A DNA stretch of 64,000 nucleotides from contig NC_063260.1 of the NCBI RefSeq assembly GCF_019578655.1, positions 31,768,888 through 31,832,887 of the forward strand, given 5' to 3'. The DNA is from Ricinus communis (Eukaryota; Streptophyta; Magnoliopsida; Malpighiales; Euphorbiaceae). Under the pieces are notes generated by a model, which made no database searches, was not told where the DNA came from, and worked only from the letters and a program-made list of their open reading frames with translations. The position numbers and the translations under genes were made by a program. Positions 1 through 12,551 of this stretch are shown here, one piece after another; position 1 is the stretch's first letter; each line of letters opens with the position of its first letter.

Positions 1-1701
1 GTAACCAACATATAAAGCATAACATTTCTGTTACACCAAATACATTTAAATAGTACTTATCTTTTTCACTGAATGATGGTTATTTTGACCTCTAAAGTCT
101 ATCTTATGGTGCTCATAAGGTACCCTTATTAGACCCACATGTATCATTTTTCCAGGACTCGGACTTTAAAAAAGGTGCAAATATAAGTTGCTTAGATTGA
201 GACATCTTTCACTAAGGTAACAATATTCTAGGTAATTAATTAACATAACCATTAGTTGAAAAGAAAGAAAGAAGGTCAGACTCCAAAAGGACCTTTGGCT
301 CCTTTTCATGCTATCATAATCCTTCTTGATGCTTCTTTAATCTAACAATCAAGCAATGCAGACACTCGACAGGAAATGGAATTGCATGTTCAACCACAAA
401 ATAGCTTCCCTACAAATCAACCTTTAATTTATCTCCACGAATACAAGGCTTCTTCGCTCTTACATTGATCAGAAGAAGAAAAATATGCTAGTTAAAACAC
501 ATTTCAAGAAGATCGTTATTGCAAAGGAAACAGAAATACATATATCAGATATTAAATCAACAGGTATCAATTGAACCAACTAAGACAGAAAATTATGTTC
601 CAGATGCATTAAACAATCGTTCAAGTAAGCAATTGAACATGTGACTTACAAATATTTTAGGGATCTAAAGTTCAAAAAGAAATGTGTTGACAAACACAAT
701 CAGCTGATTCACATCGAAAGTTTATTTGAAAGTATGGTTTTATAAATCTCTCCATGCATAATGTGCCTCACATTCCTACTTTGGTAGTAATAATAATACG
801 AGTTCTTCTGCAACATGAAGGCATCACGATGGCAATTTTGTCGTGCTAACTCTACTGTTCAACTTCTCTTTGGAAATAGCTACTGGATCTGGATGTAATC
901 ACTGGGAACTCGTACATGTATATGGGAACAAAAGGGAACAGATGTTATAGTGATGAAACATTTGTCCGATTAATACTGTTATTATCTTGTATACCCAAGT
1001 CCCAAAATTACCCAGTCGAAGGAAGATGAACTTCTGTATTAGTATAAGCTCCACAAAACCCTAAATTTCAAGAAACACCCTGCCGCTCTCGTTGGCCAAA
1101 TCTTTCACACTCAGCTGCCATATATTACATTTGGCGACCTCCACAAACCTTTCAAGGGTACAGTACAAAACTGCACGGCAAAACACATACTTGTAACTAG
1201 ACCGGACCTTCTTCACCGTCGATCATACATGGTCGATGACAGGATATATCTTTATTTTTCTCAAAAGGTGCAATAAGATGTAGCTATACCTACCATTGTA
1301 GGAGGTGGAAATCACGAGAAACCAAGAAAACACGTTAAAATACACAAGCACCAAGAAAAGAATCAGAGGGACGAATATTTGACACCCCAACTCCACACAG
1401 CGAGAAAGATGATCACGTATGCGAGAATACCCTAGCACCTCAAACACAGTGGCGTCAAGGAAAGAGAAAGGGAAGGGAGAAAGGAACAGAAAAAAAAAAG
1501 AAAAAGAAAGAAAGAAGAAAAAGGTACCCACTTCGGGAAACAAGCTCTTGTATATTGTTATTTAATTCTCCTTGGAAACAAAGACATGCAAGACTGATTA
1601 ATTTAATTAGAAAAAGAAAAACTTAATAAATAAACCAGGGTTTGAAGATCTGAAGACCCTATATGTCCATAAAATACAAAGAGAGAGCGAGAGATTACTA
1701 C
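1..1701 (-). other. Intron 2 of the STM-like gene (partial)
   Basis: This stretch lies 3' of the donor that ends exon 2 of the KNOX gene. I looked on the minus strand for the ELK and homeodomain exons (WFINQRKR-type motif) and did not find them, so they should lie beyond the left edge. The open frame at 1223-1543 is a low-complexity Phe/Ser/Leu translation of a purine-rich tract and is not a convincing exon. Confidence 0.6.
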
Positions 1702-2717
1702 CAGAATTTGGAGAAGCAACAGTCAGGGCTTTGAATTGGCACTCCACTCTCTGTAGGAAAAGCATGGCTTCTTTGAAGGGCTTAGAAAGCTCTTGCTCAT
1801 ACTTAGTCAGCATCTCGCAGTACGCCTCCATGAACTGGTCAAGTGCTGGATCTTCACCTATACAGCTCGTTCCAGCTTGCCCCATTGTTGCTGCAGATGC
1901 ACAAGCTTCTTCTAATCTAGTTACTACTTCTGGTGGAGCTCCAACCTGTAGATTTACATATGTATATATACGATTATTCTCCATTGAAATAAAAATAATA
2001 ATACGTCTCTATCATATTTATTACTCTTCAACGTTTTTTGACTTCTCGCTGTCTTTGAACAGAACTCTTCCAAATTCTTAAAGTAATGAACTCAAAAAGC
2101 TATAGGTTTCAAGAGTTTCTTTTTACAGATCCATGATTTTTCAAGAAAAACTTGAAAAGCAACTAAAAATTATCACTATAGTCTCCAGGCACTTAGCATG
2201 AGTATAAATGTCTCAGTTTGTCTAGTTCCGCCAGAGGAAAAGGTATGTGCAAGTATATGCGCCCATAAAGTGAGAAAGCGACGGAAATTTATGGTTTTGG
2301 TTTGCTTGGTAATAGGGGGAGCAGTAAAAATTTCTGCTGAGTCTTCACCTTTTGGCAGTTGATATAGGCAGCCAAGAGACGATGGTAGTGAGGATGAGCC
2401 ATGATTTTAGCCTTGACAGAAGCAGCGGCGGCATCGTTGTTGTCCATGAAATAACAGCCGGTGTTGGTGTTGGGGTTATGATCGTCAAGAATCATAGAAG
2501 AGCCACTACTACTATTGCGATTCTGGTCTTGATTGTTGGTGGGAGGGAGAGGAAGGAATAGGGTGTTTGATGATAAGTCTGCATTAGGATGATGATGATG
2601 ATGATGATGCTGATGAGAAGAAGTCATGAGAGGCATCATCATCATCATAGGACATAGTCCATTACTGTTGTCTCCAAAAGCCATCATACAAGAAGTGCTA
2701 TTGGAACCACCTTCCAT
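1702..2717 (-). CDS. STM: SHOOT MERISTEMLESS-like class I KNOX protein, 5' part
   Basis: Class I KNOX homeodomain transcription factors maintain the shoot apical meristem and act in the nucleus with BELL partners. Two exons are visible: exon 1 (2717-2349) and exon 2 (1945-1702), with donor GTGAAG and acceptor TACAG; the join is in phase. The N-terminus MEGGSNSTSC, a Met run, a His run of seven and the block VKAKIMAHPHYHRLLAAY (KNOX1, about residues 98-123) are characteristic of STM rather than KNAT1 or KNAT2/6. Exon 2 starts GAPPEVV after a Val and carries KNOX2 (EAYCEMLTKYEQELSKPF, about residues 155-185). It ends at a GTAGTA donor. The ELK and homeodomain exons are not in the window, so the gene is partial here because of the window edge, with no sign of decay. 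A CT-repeat 5' leader precedes the ATG. Confidence 0.93.
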
Positions 2718-2729
2718 TATCCAACTCTT

Positions 2730-2752
2730 TTCTCTCTCTCTCTCTCTCTCTC
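2730..2752. repeat. CT/GA microsatellite in the STM 5' leader
   Basis: About eleven CT units lie just upstream of the STM-like ATG (GA on the coding strand). GA/CT tracts are frequent in plant 5' UTRs and core promoters and can recruit BPC/BBR proteins. A regulatory role here is inference. Confidence 0.85.
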
Positions 2753-4223
2753 AACAACACTCACTAACTCACTACTGTCTTATCCTTTCCTAGTTGTTCA
2801 CTCGTGCTTAGCTATATCGTAGAAGTACTAAATTTAATTACCCATCTTTATAAATATTTCGTATTTCTCTCTCCTACGCAATCTTTTTGCTCAAAAAGAT
2901 TGTTGGTAATGTATCAGCAGTGCTCTCCCGAGATTTATGCTACAACAAACAGCCTTTTTACAGGAAATCCTAAATAGTGATAGTAGGTGGTAGTAAGAAG
3001 TGGAGTCAGTTTTGTTAAGTTTGTAGGATTTTTACTCTCTTGGCTGGTCTGCAAAAGACTGCTCAGATTTCCTTTGGGAAATGAGTGTTTATCTTTCTGG
3101 TTTTAAAAAGCATTTAAGCTCTCCCTCCATAAAGAAGATACAACAGATGCAAAAATTTCTTCTCTTTTTGTTTTGTGGTTTTTTCTCTCTGTGGATTCAG
3201 TTTAGCGAGGAGCAGAATTGAGAAAGAGTGTGAGAATAGCAGAGCTCTGCGCACGCGGGGTAATCAGAAATAGAAGAAGAGGCGGTGGTTCATGAGATGT
3301 GTTGTAAGGTTTGAGGTAAAGCTTTACCTTCCCGATGAAAACTCTCTCCCTCTTTTCTTGCACTGCCACTGATGCACTGCCATTACTGGCAAAGAAATGA
3401 GGGAGAAAGAGAAAGGGTTGTAGTTACGGTAGAGTGAGAGAAAGAAATAAAGGGACGATCAAATCGAGGAAGAGGCTGAAGCAAAAGCAAAACAAAAAAA
3501 AAAAAAAAAAGAAAAGAAGCAGTAGTCTACTTGTGAAATGGAGGCTTTTTTATTTTATTTGGGGGGCTCGGATATCTATTCCATTACACTTGCACTCTTT
3601 CTCTACTTATTGGAGCTTTTGATATATATATATATCTGTCTACTCATTTTAATTTAATATTGCTGTCTTCTTCTGTACCTTCTTCTTCCCCTTGTTTGTT
3701 GTTATTATAAGTTATTAACCCAGCCTATTTCCTTTCTTTTTCGCTGTGTTTATTTTCTAATTATTCTGTTTTCCAAATAAGAAGAAACTTGTAAAATAGC
3801 AAGCTGCTGCATATAATAACTTTGGTTGTGTGGGTGGAAGTGAAAAATTCACGCACTGACGGAAATCTTTTTCCAAGATTGAAATGACTCTCTGCAATAT
3901 CATAATTATCTTAGTCACACTCATAGCATCTAATCCATAAGTGATAGATTAATATTTACCATTGAAAAACAAAACAAAAAAAGTGCTTTCTCAGAAAGCT
4001 GTAAAGCTTGCGAGACAGTCCGAATGTCTCTTCTTCTTCTCCTTCTTTCTCTCAGACACACACATTAATAAAAGTGGGCAGCTGTAGCTTCACGATTTAG
4101 TTGTGAAGAATCGTAGAATAATACAGCTCCAGTCAAGCTCAGCAAATTGTCTCTTCTCCATTGTCTCCCTATACCTCTATAGTTTTCCCTCCTTAACCAC
4201 TCTTTAATGGCTGCTACTGGTAA

Positions 4224-4224
<1 letters not shown>

Positions 4225-4263
<39 letters not shown>
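4225..4263. repeat. AT microsatellite
   Basis: Uninterrupted AT dinucleotides, about nineteen units, in the STM upstream region. Confidence 0.95.
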
Positions 4264-4266
<3 letters not shown>

Positions 4267-5021
4267 AAAATAGAATATGTTAGCCCGTACCTTATGTGTA
4301 TTTAATTCATACAAGGTACTATTGCGTCGGAATTCTTTCTACGCTTCTTCTTACCAGTCCCTCATAAGACTGAAGTGAACTAGTTGCTGTGCCATGATTC
4401 ATTTTTCAGTTTTGGGTACCACCAATTAAATTTCCTTACACAACTGGTAATAATAATCCTTCACACCTTTCCTCTCATTCCTGCAGAGACATTTTCTCAT
4501 TCATGAGCCTCCCCATTTACAACAACTATTCTTTTGACATGATGTTTTACAAACTCTCCCCCGCGCATTGATGCTTATTGAGAAATTCTTTTTATTTCAA
4601 AAAAGACATATAAAAAATAAAATAAAATAAAATTATGTTAGAAATTCTTTTCAACTTCTCGAACCCTCACAAAGTAAATTTTAAAATATAATCAAGTAAA
4701 CTAGTAAAGAAATGTGGTATATCATGGACTTTGAATTAGAGGGTTTAAGTACAGAAAGCTAACGTATTGTTTTTAATTGATCGACTGTTACAAGGAATTA
4801 TGAAATTAATAAATGAAACATCAGATGGACTTTGAAAGAGAGAGGGAAAATGGAGAAATAAAGAATTTAGGTAGGGAGAGAAATGAGGAGGGGATTAGGG
4901 TTTGTGAGGAGAATCCCATGACAGCGTAAGAATATTGAAGACACACACACACACACACTCAGTCTTCTTCTTCTTTGGCTTTATGTCTTTTCCATCCACA
5001 GTCTCCATGATATAACGTAAA

Positions 5022-5056
5022 GCCTTTTCCTTTTCCTTTTCCTTTTTCTCTTTTTC
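5022..5056. repeat. CCTTTT hexamer repeat
   Basis: Four to five imperfect CCTTTT units followed by a pyrimidine-rich tract. Confidence 0.85.
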
Positions 5057-6129
5057 TTTTATTTTTCTTCTTCTCTGCTTCTTTTGTTTTCTATTCTGCT
5101 TGTATAAAAATGAATATAATTGATTATTTTATTTGTTTTTGAGATTGAATTGAATTTTGGAGCAGATGATTCCAATTACAAATCACAACTGACCTTCTTT
5201 CTTTCTTAATCCTCCCTCCATTTCCTAAATAAAAGACCATGCGAGAGGACAATTAAAATTGCAAGTGTTCCATTTGTAATGAATGCTTAACAAAAATTGT
5301 CCGCACTGACTTGTTACTGAAATGTTCAATCATCTAATAAAACTTTCAGAGAAATTGCCCTAATACAGCACCAACCATTTAACATATCAAAACCCAAAGT
5401 TCTTTCTATCAGTTCAACATAAATGAATAATCATTTCTGCTAATTGTTAGTGCTTACAAATAGTCTCTACCATTGTATTTAATCTGCACATGTGTGTTTA
5501 TTTTCCTGTTAATTTATTGATTCTATATAATATCTACATTCGCTGGTTATGTTTTCTTTGTTAATTGTAACAAGTTAATGGCTAAGAAACTCTACTCAAA
5601 TCATCTGCGTCTATCTTTCAATCCATCAACTGAGAAATTCAAAAGTTGTTTAATAATACTGAAATTGTAACTACTGCATGCATGCACATGCATTCTATAA
5701 TATGCTTGTCATTCTTTGTCAAGTGTCCACATTAAAAAGAAAAAGAAGAAAGAAGAAAAGAATAAAAGGGTCTCAGCTTAAGGTACAACATTGATCACTT
5801 GATTAAAGGAAAGGATGTGAAGGTAATGGAGTTGCTTAGTAATATATTGACAGCTTATAAAAAGGGGTTTGTAATTGTATTGCAGCACTGTTGACGTGCG
5901 AGGGAATGTCACTAGTGGACTTAAACATGGCAATGATCATTAAAGCTATTGCTAATGATTTTGAGAGCAATAATATCATAATTTTAACTGCTAGCTACAG
6001 GTTGGCAATAGGCAAACAAAATGCAACCCATAATTAGGATGATTATGATTCATACAAGTCGTAGTCAACTTTTTAGATTGAGGTTAAAGATAAACAACCC
6101 ATTTTGGAAAAACAACAAGGGCACTTTGA

Positions 6130-6141
6130 ATGGTGGGACCG
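6130..6141. promoter_or_regulatory. TCP-type binding motif upstream of STM
   Basis: The sequence GTGGGACC fits the published class I TCP consensus GTGGGNCC. It lies about 3.4 kb upstream of the STM-like ATG, in a less repetitive patch of about 6110-6240. Known STM upstream conserved boxes restrict KNOX expression in leaves. Equating this patch with one of them is only a guess from motif and position. Confidence 0.25.
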
Positions 6142-7808
6142 GGTCTTAATTAGTGTTTAATCCTTTCAAGATGGTTCTGTAATGTGCACCACCAATGATC
6201 ATCTAAGATTTGCAATCGACCAGTTTATTTAGGGTATTTTAATTCATGAGATTAATCTCTCGCGCTTAAAAAAGAAAAGCAAAAGAGGTCGGATCGATGG
6301 GATCCAATAGATAGCTGAAATGATGCGCCTCTCTCAAAAAATCAAAAGGGTCTTTGATTCACGAAATATATACACACACATACATATTGTTGCTTTGGCA
6401 CGGGCAACCACAAACTGGCCTACCCCATTTGCTACAATATATCTCTCATCTCTTGAGTGTTGTTCCCCTTTGACAAGACTCCTTTATACTCTCTCTTTCT
6501 TTATTATTTGGATTTGTTGGTTCCATTTTGTAATCAATCTTTTACAGATTTTTTGCATATGGATTTTCATGTGATGTATGGTTGGGGTCTCATCGCTGCT
6601 TGTGCATGCGCATAATATGGTTTTCTTTTCTTTCTTTTAAGAGCTTTGAGGGGGCCCCTGCTCCAGTAAGAACCCTAATTCCTTGACAGAAATTTTATAT
6701 TGAAATGGCAGCCTAAAATGGTTCTTTCGGTCCACAGTAGAAGCTTTTCATCCTCCAAATCCATGCCACTATCAGCAGAGATGGAACTGTTACAGAATGG
6801 CACGCCAAATCATTTCATTATAATCAGCGAGAGACTCAACTGTTGCAGGATTTTGATGCATATATTACTATGGTAATCTTTTACACTGAGAAATCAAGTT
6901 TCAACACTAAATTGACAAAAGAAGATAATGGTTATACAATCATAATCTTTCTGGTGAATCTACAAAAAAACTAGTCCAATAAAAGTTAATTGCTGACACA
7001 TTTCCATACAATCTAACTAATTCATTTTGATTGTTTACAATGGTAATGAGTAATTTGGAATATACTGCCATAAAACTTGTTCTGCAAGTTATAAAAGGAG
7101 GAGGAGATTACCGGAGGCAAAACCCATTAGAGCCACAGTCAAGGAAAAGTTAATTCTTTTATGATGAATAATAATCTCAAGAACGATAGCATATTTTTGC
7201 AAAGACTGTTTTTAAAGGAGGATTTTCCAATTAATGAATTTTTGTTGGATAGAAGCTGTCTCCTCTCCTTTTTTTCCTGTAAAGTTCGAAACTTCCACAT
7301 TGAAAGCTCAAAGTTGAAAACAATTTTATTGTTAAATGGAAAAATTAAAACTGAAACAAATTAGACTCTGAAAGGGTCATATGATATCTCGAGCTGAAAC
7401 TAGGGTTGCTTAGGCCGACACGATTATTTTTATAAGATATAACACGGCATCGTATGTAGATTTATGGCTCAGATCTGAGAGTTTCGACTTTCGAGCAACA
7501 GAGGAGAAGTCTAAAACTAGGCAGGAAACCCGAAAAGGAATGCTTTTCACAGAAAACCTCTATTCCATAGTCAAGAAACTACAACGCCACAAAATTAAAA
7601 TATCAACAATGCAACAGCACAATTTGTAGAAGAAGCATTCTAGTCCAAAAGCTCGCATTCCAATAACCAGCAACTTAGCCACCATAATACTCTTTTAATC
7701 TATAAGAATGGCAATTGGGGGTCCATATGTTCATAGAATTTGGTTGAATAGGTACAATAAGCAGCAGAGTAATGGCGAGAAAGAGAGCACAGCCATCCTC
7801 CGCCTAAC

Positions 7809-10800
7809 CTAGAATTTCTGAATAACAACTGAATTGGCAAGCCCAGCTTGCTCTATTGTCTGAGTTGGATCACCTAGAAGCTTAGGAGGAAATCCCATCA
7901 GCTGCAGCTGATAATTCTGAGCGCCGCCAGGTCTTGATGCATCAATGAAAGCTCGAATATCATTCACAGTGTGGTGGTAATTGAAGTGGGCAATCATGCG
8001 GGTTCCATCTGCCAACCTTAGCTGAATTGAAGTCGATGGCAATGATTCATCCACAACTACACCCATGGAAGAAGTTGGAGCAGTGTTGACAGGGGTTGAA
8101 TTGGCAGTTGGTTCACTTGCTGCAGTACAGCTGCTACCCAGGGTTCTACCCACACCCTGAAATGGAACGTGGCGCTGCTTCTCTGGCTCCTGCAAGAAAA
8201 ACAAATAATGACTTTCAATATTGCTCAAATAGCAATGTCTTTCAAACATGTTGAACAGCTCACAGATGCATCTCAAAACCACAACTTTCATCTTGAACAT
8301 TGACTTGGTGAGTCATTTTCTTATTCTCTGAAATTGTTAAATCTCCAACCAAAATTATTTGATGTAGCACACATTTACTTTTGATAACAATACAAGCAAC
8401 AAGTTGCATATCAGAGGGAACGACTTACAGGACACTGTTCCTCCCTTCTTATCAAATTGACATGGACTGAAGACCTTCGATCTGCAGGCGCAAGCTCCTT
8501 TGGACATTCAGACTTTCTGATGCTCTGTATTACAAGAGTAACAAATCAATACCACCATTAACACATTAAAAGACGGAGGAAGGAAAAGGCACGGCTGATA
8601 GAGGAACAGCAACCCATGAGTTATCTAGTCAATCACATAAACAAGTCCGGAAATAAAGCAAGTCTAAATCTGCAAATTTCTTTCTTCAACATTGCAGGAT
8701 CATTGACAAATTAGATAAACAAAAAGAATTGTCAACAAGCCATAACACTTAATTTAGTGCTTGATTAATATTTTTCTCACCTGTCTAACAAGTTACAGAA
8801 AGTTGCAAGACCAAAAGCCCCCTACCTCCAACACACAACTCCAAGTTCTTCTTTTGTTATGTTATCTAATTTAGAAATGTTTATTTTTAATTCACTGAAA
8901 CATAAATGCTATTACCTCTAAGAAAGGTGCATTTTCAGGATCATCCAACCTCCTCAAAGGACCGTCATTTACGGTGAAACCATTTGTCCAGAAAACAATA
9001 TTGTGAATGACAGCCTCAGGTTGCTGAGGAGCAGATGGTATAGTTTCCCCTGAGAGTAACCTACCAGTCCCGGTAAAGCTTCTCGAGCTTGAAGATGGGC
9101 GAAGCGGATCAAGAGGACCCTCAACAGCTCCCAGTTGCCTAGCTTGATTGAAGATCGCATCAACATCATTACCATTACCCTTTGAAGGATCTTGAACAAG
9201 CATACCACTGCAGTTACAATTGTAAGTCATTAACACATGAAAGAATGGTTAAGGTCATTAAAGCACATAAATAACAAGTACATGAGCATTGCACCAATCA
9301 TGTAGAAACACAATAAAGAATATGTTGTGTGATTCACATTTGAGACTCAGCATTGTAGTAATCATCCTTAGTTATTAAAGGCGCACAAAGCTGCAAAGAG
9401 GGTCCTAGAGCCTAGATGCAATACGCAAGGGCGTGCCTGACAGACACACATCACAAAAATTAAAATTAAAATTAAAATTAAAAAAATAATTAATACTAAA
9501 AACACATTTTCGTGAAAAAAGCACATAAAACTTAATAATAAAGGTTTCTAAATTCAAAACACATAAGGTTCCTAATCCTAGTAATATTTGTCAAAGCACA
9601 ATTCAGCATCATCAAGATTGATAATGTCTTCACTATTGTCATCATTATCATTAAATTCCAGTTGATCACTTCCAATTTCCTCTTCTCCTCCATATTCTCC
9701 ATCATCTTCTTCAAAATCAATTTCTTCCTCATCTCTAATTACTAAAGGAGGGAAAGCACGATGAGAAGATGCCTTTGTCTTTCCATTAGCTTAGCCTAAC
9801 ACTTGATGAAGAGGATAGGACATTTTAGCCTCCAATACGAGACGCCTCCTCTTCAACTCCACTAGCTCTAGCAACCTGACTGGCTGGACGAGATCTGCAG
9901 CTTCTTTGTGACCACTTTCTATGAAAGAGATGGCAACTTCTATGAGCACCACTTCTTCCTTTCTTTCTTTTGGTCGTTACTTATCTTCTTTACCCTGAGT
10001 CTCCTTTTCTTTCTTCTTTTTCTTTACATCTTGTTTAATTTGGTGTGATAGGACCTATCATATCACCACTTTATTTAAAGAAAAAACAAATACAGATAAG
10101 ATAATCAATTTGTTACAAAGGCGCACCTTGAGAGTGCCTCGCCTGCAAGTCAAGGAGCACCAAGGCGTGCGCTTCCGTGACATTGCTCGCGTTTGGCTGG
10201 CTAAGGCGCAAGGGCATGCGCCTGGTGAGCCTTGCACCTCAGGCACTCCTTTAACAACTATGGTAATCATTTGAAGTAAATATTAAAAGCACCGGCCTCT
10301 CCGTTATTTATAAAAATATGTTTGCTCTCAACAGATATCATATCCTTTCAGTTGATACTTCACAACTTCTGGAATTCATGCACTACAAAAGAGCTATATA
10401 CAGCCCAAAAAAACCCTCTTTTTCCAGAGTAGCCAACAAATGCAGCAGGCAGACATTTTAAATGTTTTGGAAACAAATGGTATTACACCTAACATCAAGT
10501 TAAGGACCAATAAAAAATCACTAGACTTCCTTGACTCATTAGAAAGGAAGGCCAAAAGCGGCCTAGTAATAAAAATAACCCTATAAGAAGATGAACAAAT
10601 AATGGAAGCAAAAAACCATGAGGAAAAATGAATACGGGAGCTTAAGAAGAAAGATCATGCTTGCAATTCACTAAGCAAAAGCTATAATATAAAGTTTAGA
10701 ATCACAAAAGGGTTGATGTCCTGGGACTTGAATAATAGATGTACTTGTCTAGCTTATTATGCCTGCAGCATCAAGTATGAAAAATTTCTGAACAAAATTG

Positions 10801-11718
10801 GGCTTTACATATAAATCTTGCTGCCTATCCTACCTCTATCAATAAAATCATCAAGGTCATGTAATCCCTTCTGAGAGAAATCGTTCTAAAAGCAGTGTTG
10901 AATCGTGTGTCTGCTACGCTTAATTCTGACCACAGAGGCAAATCGAATTTCCAAAATACTGACCCAAGAGGCGAGAGCTTTTCAGTGATCAAGAAGAGTG
11001 CCTACAGTTGCAATAAGAAATTCAATTTTCAAGAACCGAGATATAGCGCCTGCAGCAGCCACTGAGTAGATATAATACCCCAAAATCTCTAGAACACCTT
11101 TTCCAAAACAGGCTATCCCACTCAAATCCGAATTTCCTAATCCACTTGTTCTAAAAGCGCACAAATTTTGGTATCCATTCACTTGCATCACATGAGACTA
11201 AGAGCCAATACAATCCAATAGAATATCGCATAATAAATACCTAAAAAGCAGTTGAACAAAACTTGCTGGCACTAGAAACTCGACTTCAACTACCTCACCC
11301 TATAGCTAAAAATAGCCACTTTTCAAAACTGAACTCAATTGAAACAAATTAAACAAACATCAACATCGTCAAAGAAAACGCACTTAAAAAAGAAAAGAAA
11401 GAAAAAAGATCACATCATCGATTAAATCCTAAAAGACTCCCAAAAGAAAAGGTAGAGTTGTTGGTATTCAATTACATATGAGATTAAAGAGTGAAAATGT
11501 AAAAAAATACATCTTATATGTTATGTATATTATCAAAGAGTGTAGACAGAAGGATAGATAAGTGGGGACCTCTTTTCGCCACCAGTGTAGTACTCTTGAG
11601 GAGCGTCGTCGTCGCTGTCGGAGTCGGGACCAGTATGGCGGTTAAGATCGGAGAGAGTGCGGATACCTCCGGCGCGACTGCTTGATGATTTGGATGGTTT
11701 CTTGTCTTTCGATGCCAT
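7809..11718 (-). CDS. PUX4: PUX4-like UBX-domain adaptor of CDC48
   Basis: Plant UBX proteins of the p47 type bind the AAA ATPase CDC48/p97 and deliver ubiquitinated substrates. Four exons: 11718-11570, 9207-8916, 8524-8429 and 8189-7809, giving 305 residues, close to my memory of Arabidopsis PUX4 (about 303). The start [14 protein letters not shown] was chosen because the acidic block and [17 protein letters not shown] run on in frame across intron 1. The SEP domain is about residues 110-175 ([18 protein letters not shown] and NAPFLE). The UBX domain is at about 225-305 ([12 protein letters not shown], the GFPPK turn, and a C-terminal VVIQKF). No UBA domain is visible. Intron 1 is 2.36 kb and has swallowed a hAT-type transposon. 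Its donor GTCCCC is weak but needed for the frame. Confidence 0.93.
9366..10262. mobile_element. Non-autonomous hAT-type DNA transposon
   Basis: A 897 bp insert in PUX4 intron 1. It is flanked by a perfect 8 bp direct repeat GTAATCAT (9358-9365 and 10263-10270), the duplication length typical of hAT elements. Terminal inverted repeats are imperfect: CCTTAGTTATTAAAGG at the left against CATAGTTGTTAAAGG read inward from the right. Subterminal zones are rich in GCGC and GGCGC words. No transposase domain is intact. Confidence 0.8.
9589..9780 (-). pseudogene. Acidic coding relic inside the hAT element
   Basis: On the minus strand one frame reads a strongly acidic, Asp/Glu-rich tail (for example [18 protein letters not shown]) ending in a stop at about 9590. 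It is confined to the transposon and may be the remnant C-terminus of its transposase or of a captured host gene. No catalytic motif is visible and I do not assign a function. Confidence 0.35.
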
Positions 11719-12551
11719 TATTGGTTTCCTCTGAATTCTTTCCCTTGTTTTTTGTTTTCGGATGCCAAGCAAAAGAGAGACGCGGTCTTTGTAGCGGTGT
11801 CTTCGTGTCTACTTCAATTAATCACAGAAAATTTCACGAATAAATTACTAAAATTTCCTTTATTTTGATAATAGTTACAATATCGTCCCTCTTTTATTTG
11901 AAGATTAAATAATCAATTTAGAAATCCTTAAATTATATTTCCATGTCGATTTTAAAATATAAAGATATTGTTTAAAATATACATTTGTTTTGATAGGTGA
12001 TTAAAGGGTAAAAGCTAAAAATAACAAATAATTTAATGATTTTTTTAAATAAGAGGGATGTGAATGTAAGGTGGGGAGACTTTTAGTAATTGTTTAATTA
12101 GATTTCTAATAAAAAAGAAAAAAGAAAATAGAAAAAAGAGAAGGGGTGGATCTATTCTCTTCTCTTATCAATTGATTGATTTGGGACATTATATATATGT
12201 ATATATAAAGGGTAGTCCTCTTTTGTAAACAAATCCGGGTGGATAATCCCAATTATGGTTACATCATAATTGTTTAATAAGAAACTTTAAAATAATCTTG
12301 AGAGATATTTTATGAAAATTAAACTTCAAAAGTTTATTAAAAGCAAAGCCTGTCCTGTAGAATATAATTCGGAACAAAAGACATAAGAACATCGTATTGG
12401 CTTTTATAATTTAGTCTTAAAGAGAAGAGATTAATATTTAACTTTAACTTTGGAGCACAGATAGCATCAACTCTTAATTGGTTTCCGATCAAAGCAACGT
12501 ATCCGTATAATTTTGAGTGCATCCTGTATCATGGCATCTCCACCTACTCTT
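11719..12551. other. Intergenic region between PUX4 and the AAA gene
   Basis: Promoter and 5' leader of the PUX4-like gene lie next to 11719, and the 3' UTR of the AAA gene next to 12551. The middle is AT-rich with a short ATATAT tract near 12190. No coding sequence is seen. Confidence 0.6.

Larger units (their letters stand above)
2753..7808. other. Gene-poor upstream region of STM
   Basis: Five kilobases with no supportable coding gene. It contains AT, AC and CCTTTT simple repeats and homopolymer tracts. The small open frames at 3434-3622, 6320-6574 and 7161-7364 are low-complexity and have no family features. KNOX genes usually have large conserved upstream control regions, so this stretch is a reasonable place for STM enhancers and may also hold the 3' end of the PUX4-like transcript (its stop codon is at 7809). 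Confidence 0.6.

Noticed and set aside
1223..1543. Possible STM downstream exon
   Set aside because: Low-complexity Phe/Leu/Ser translation with no ELK or homeodomain residues.
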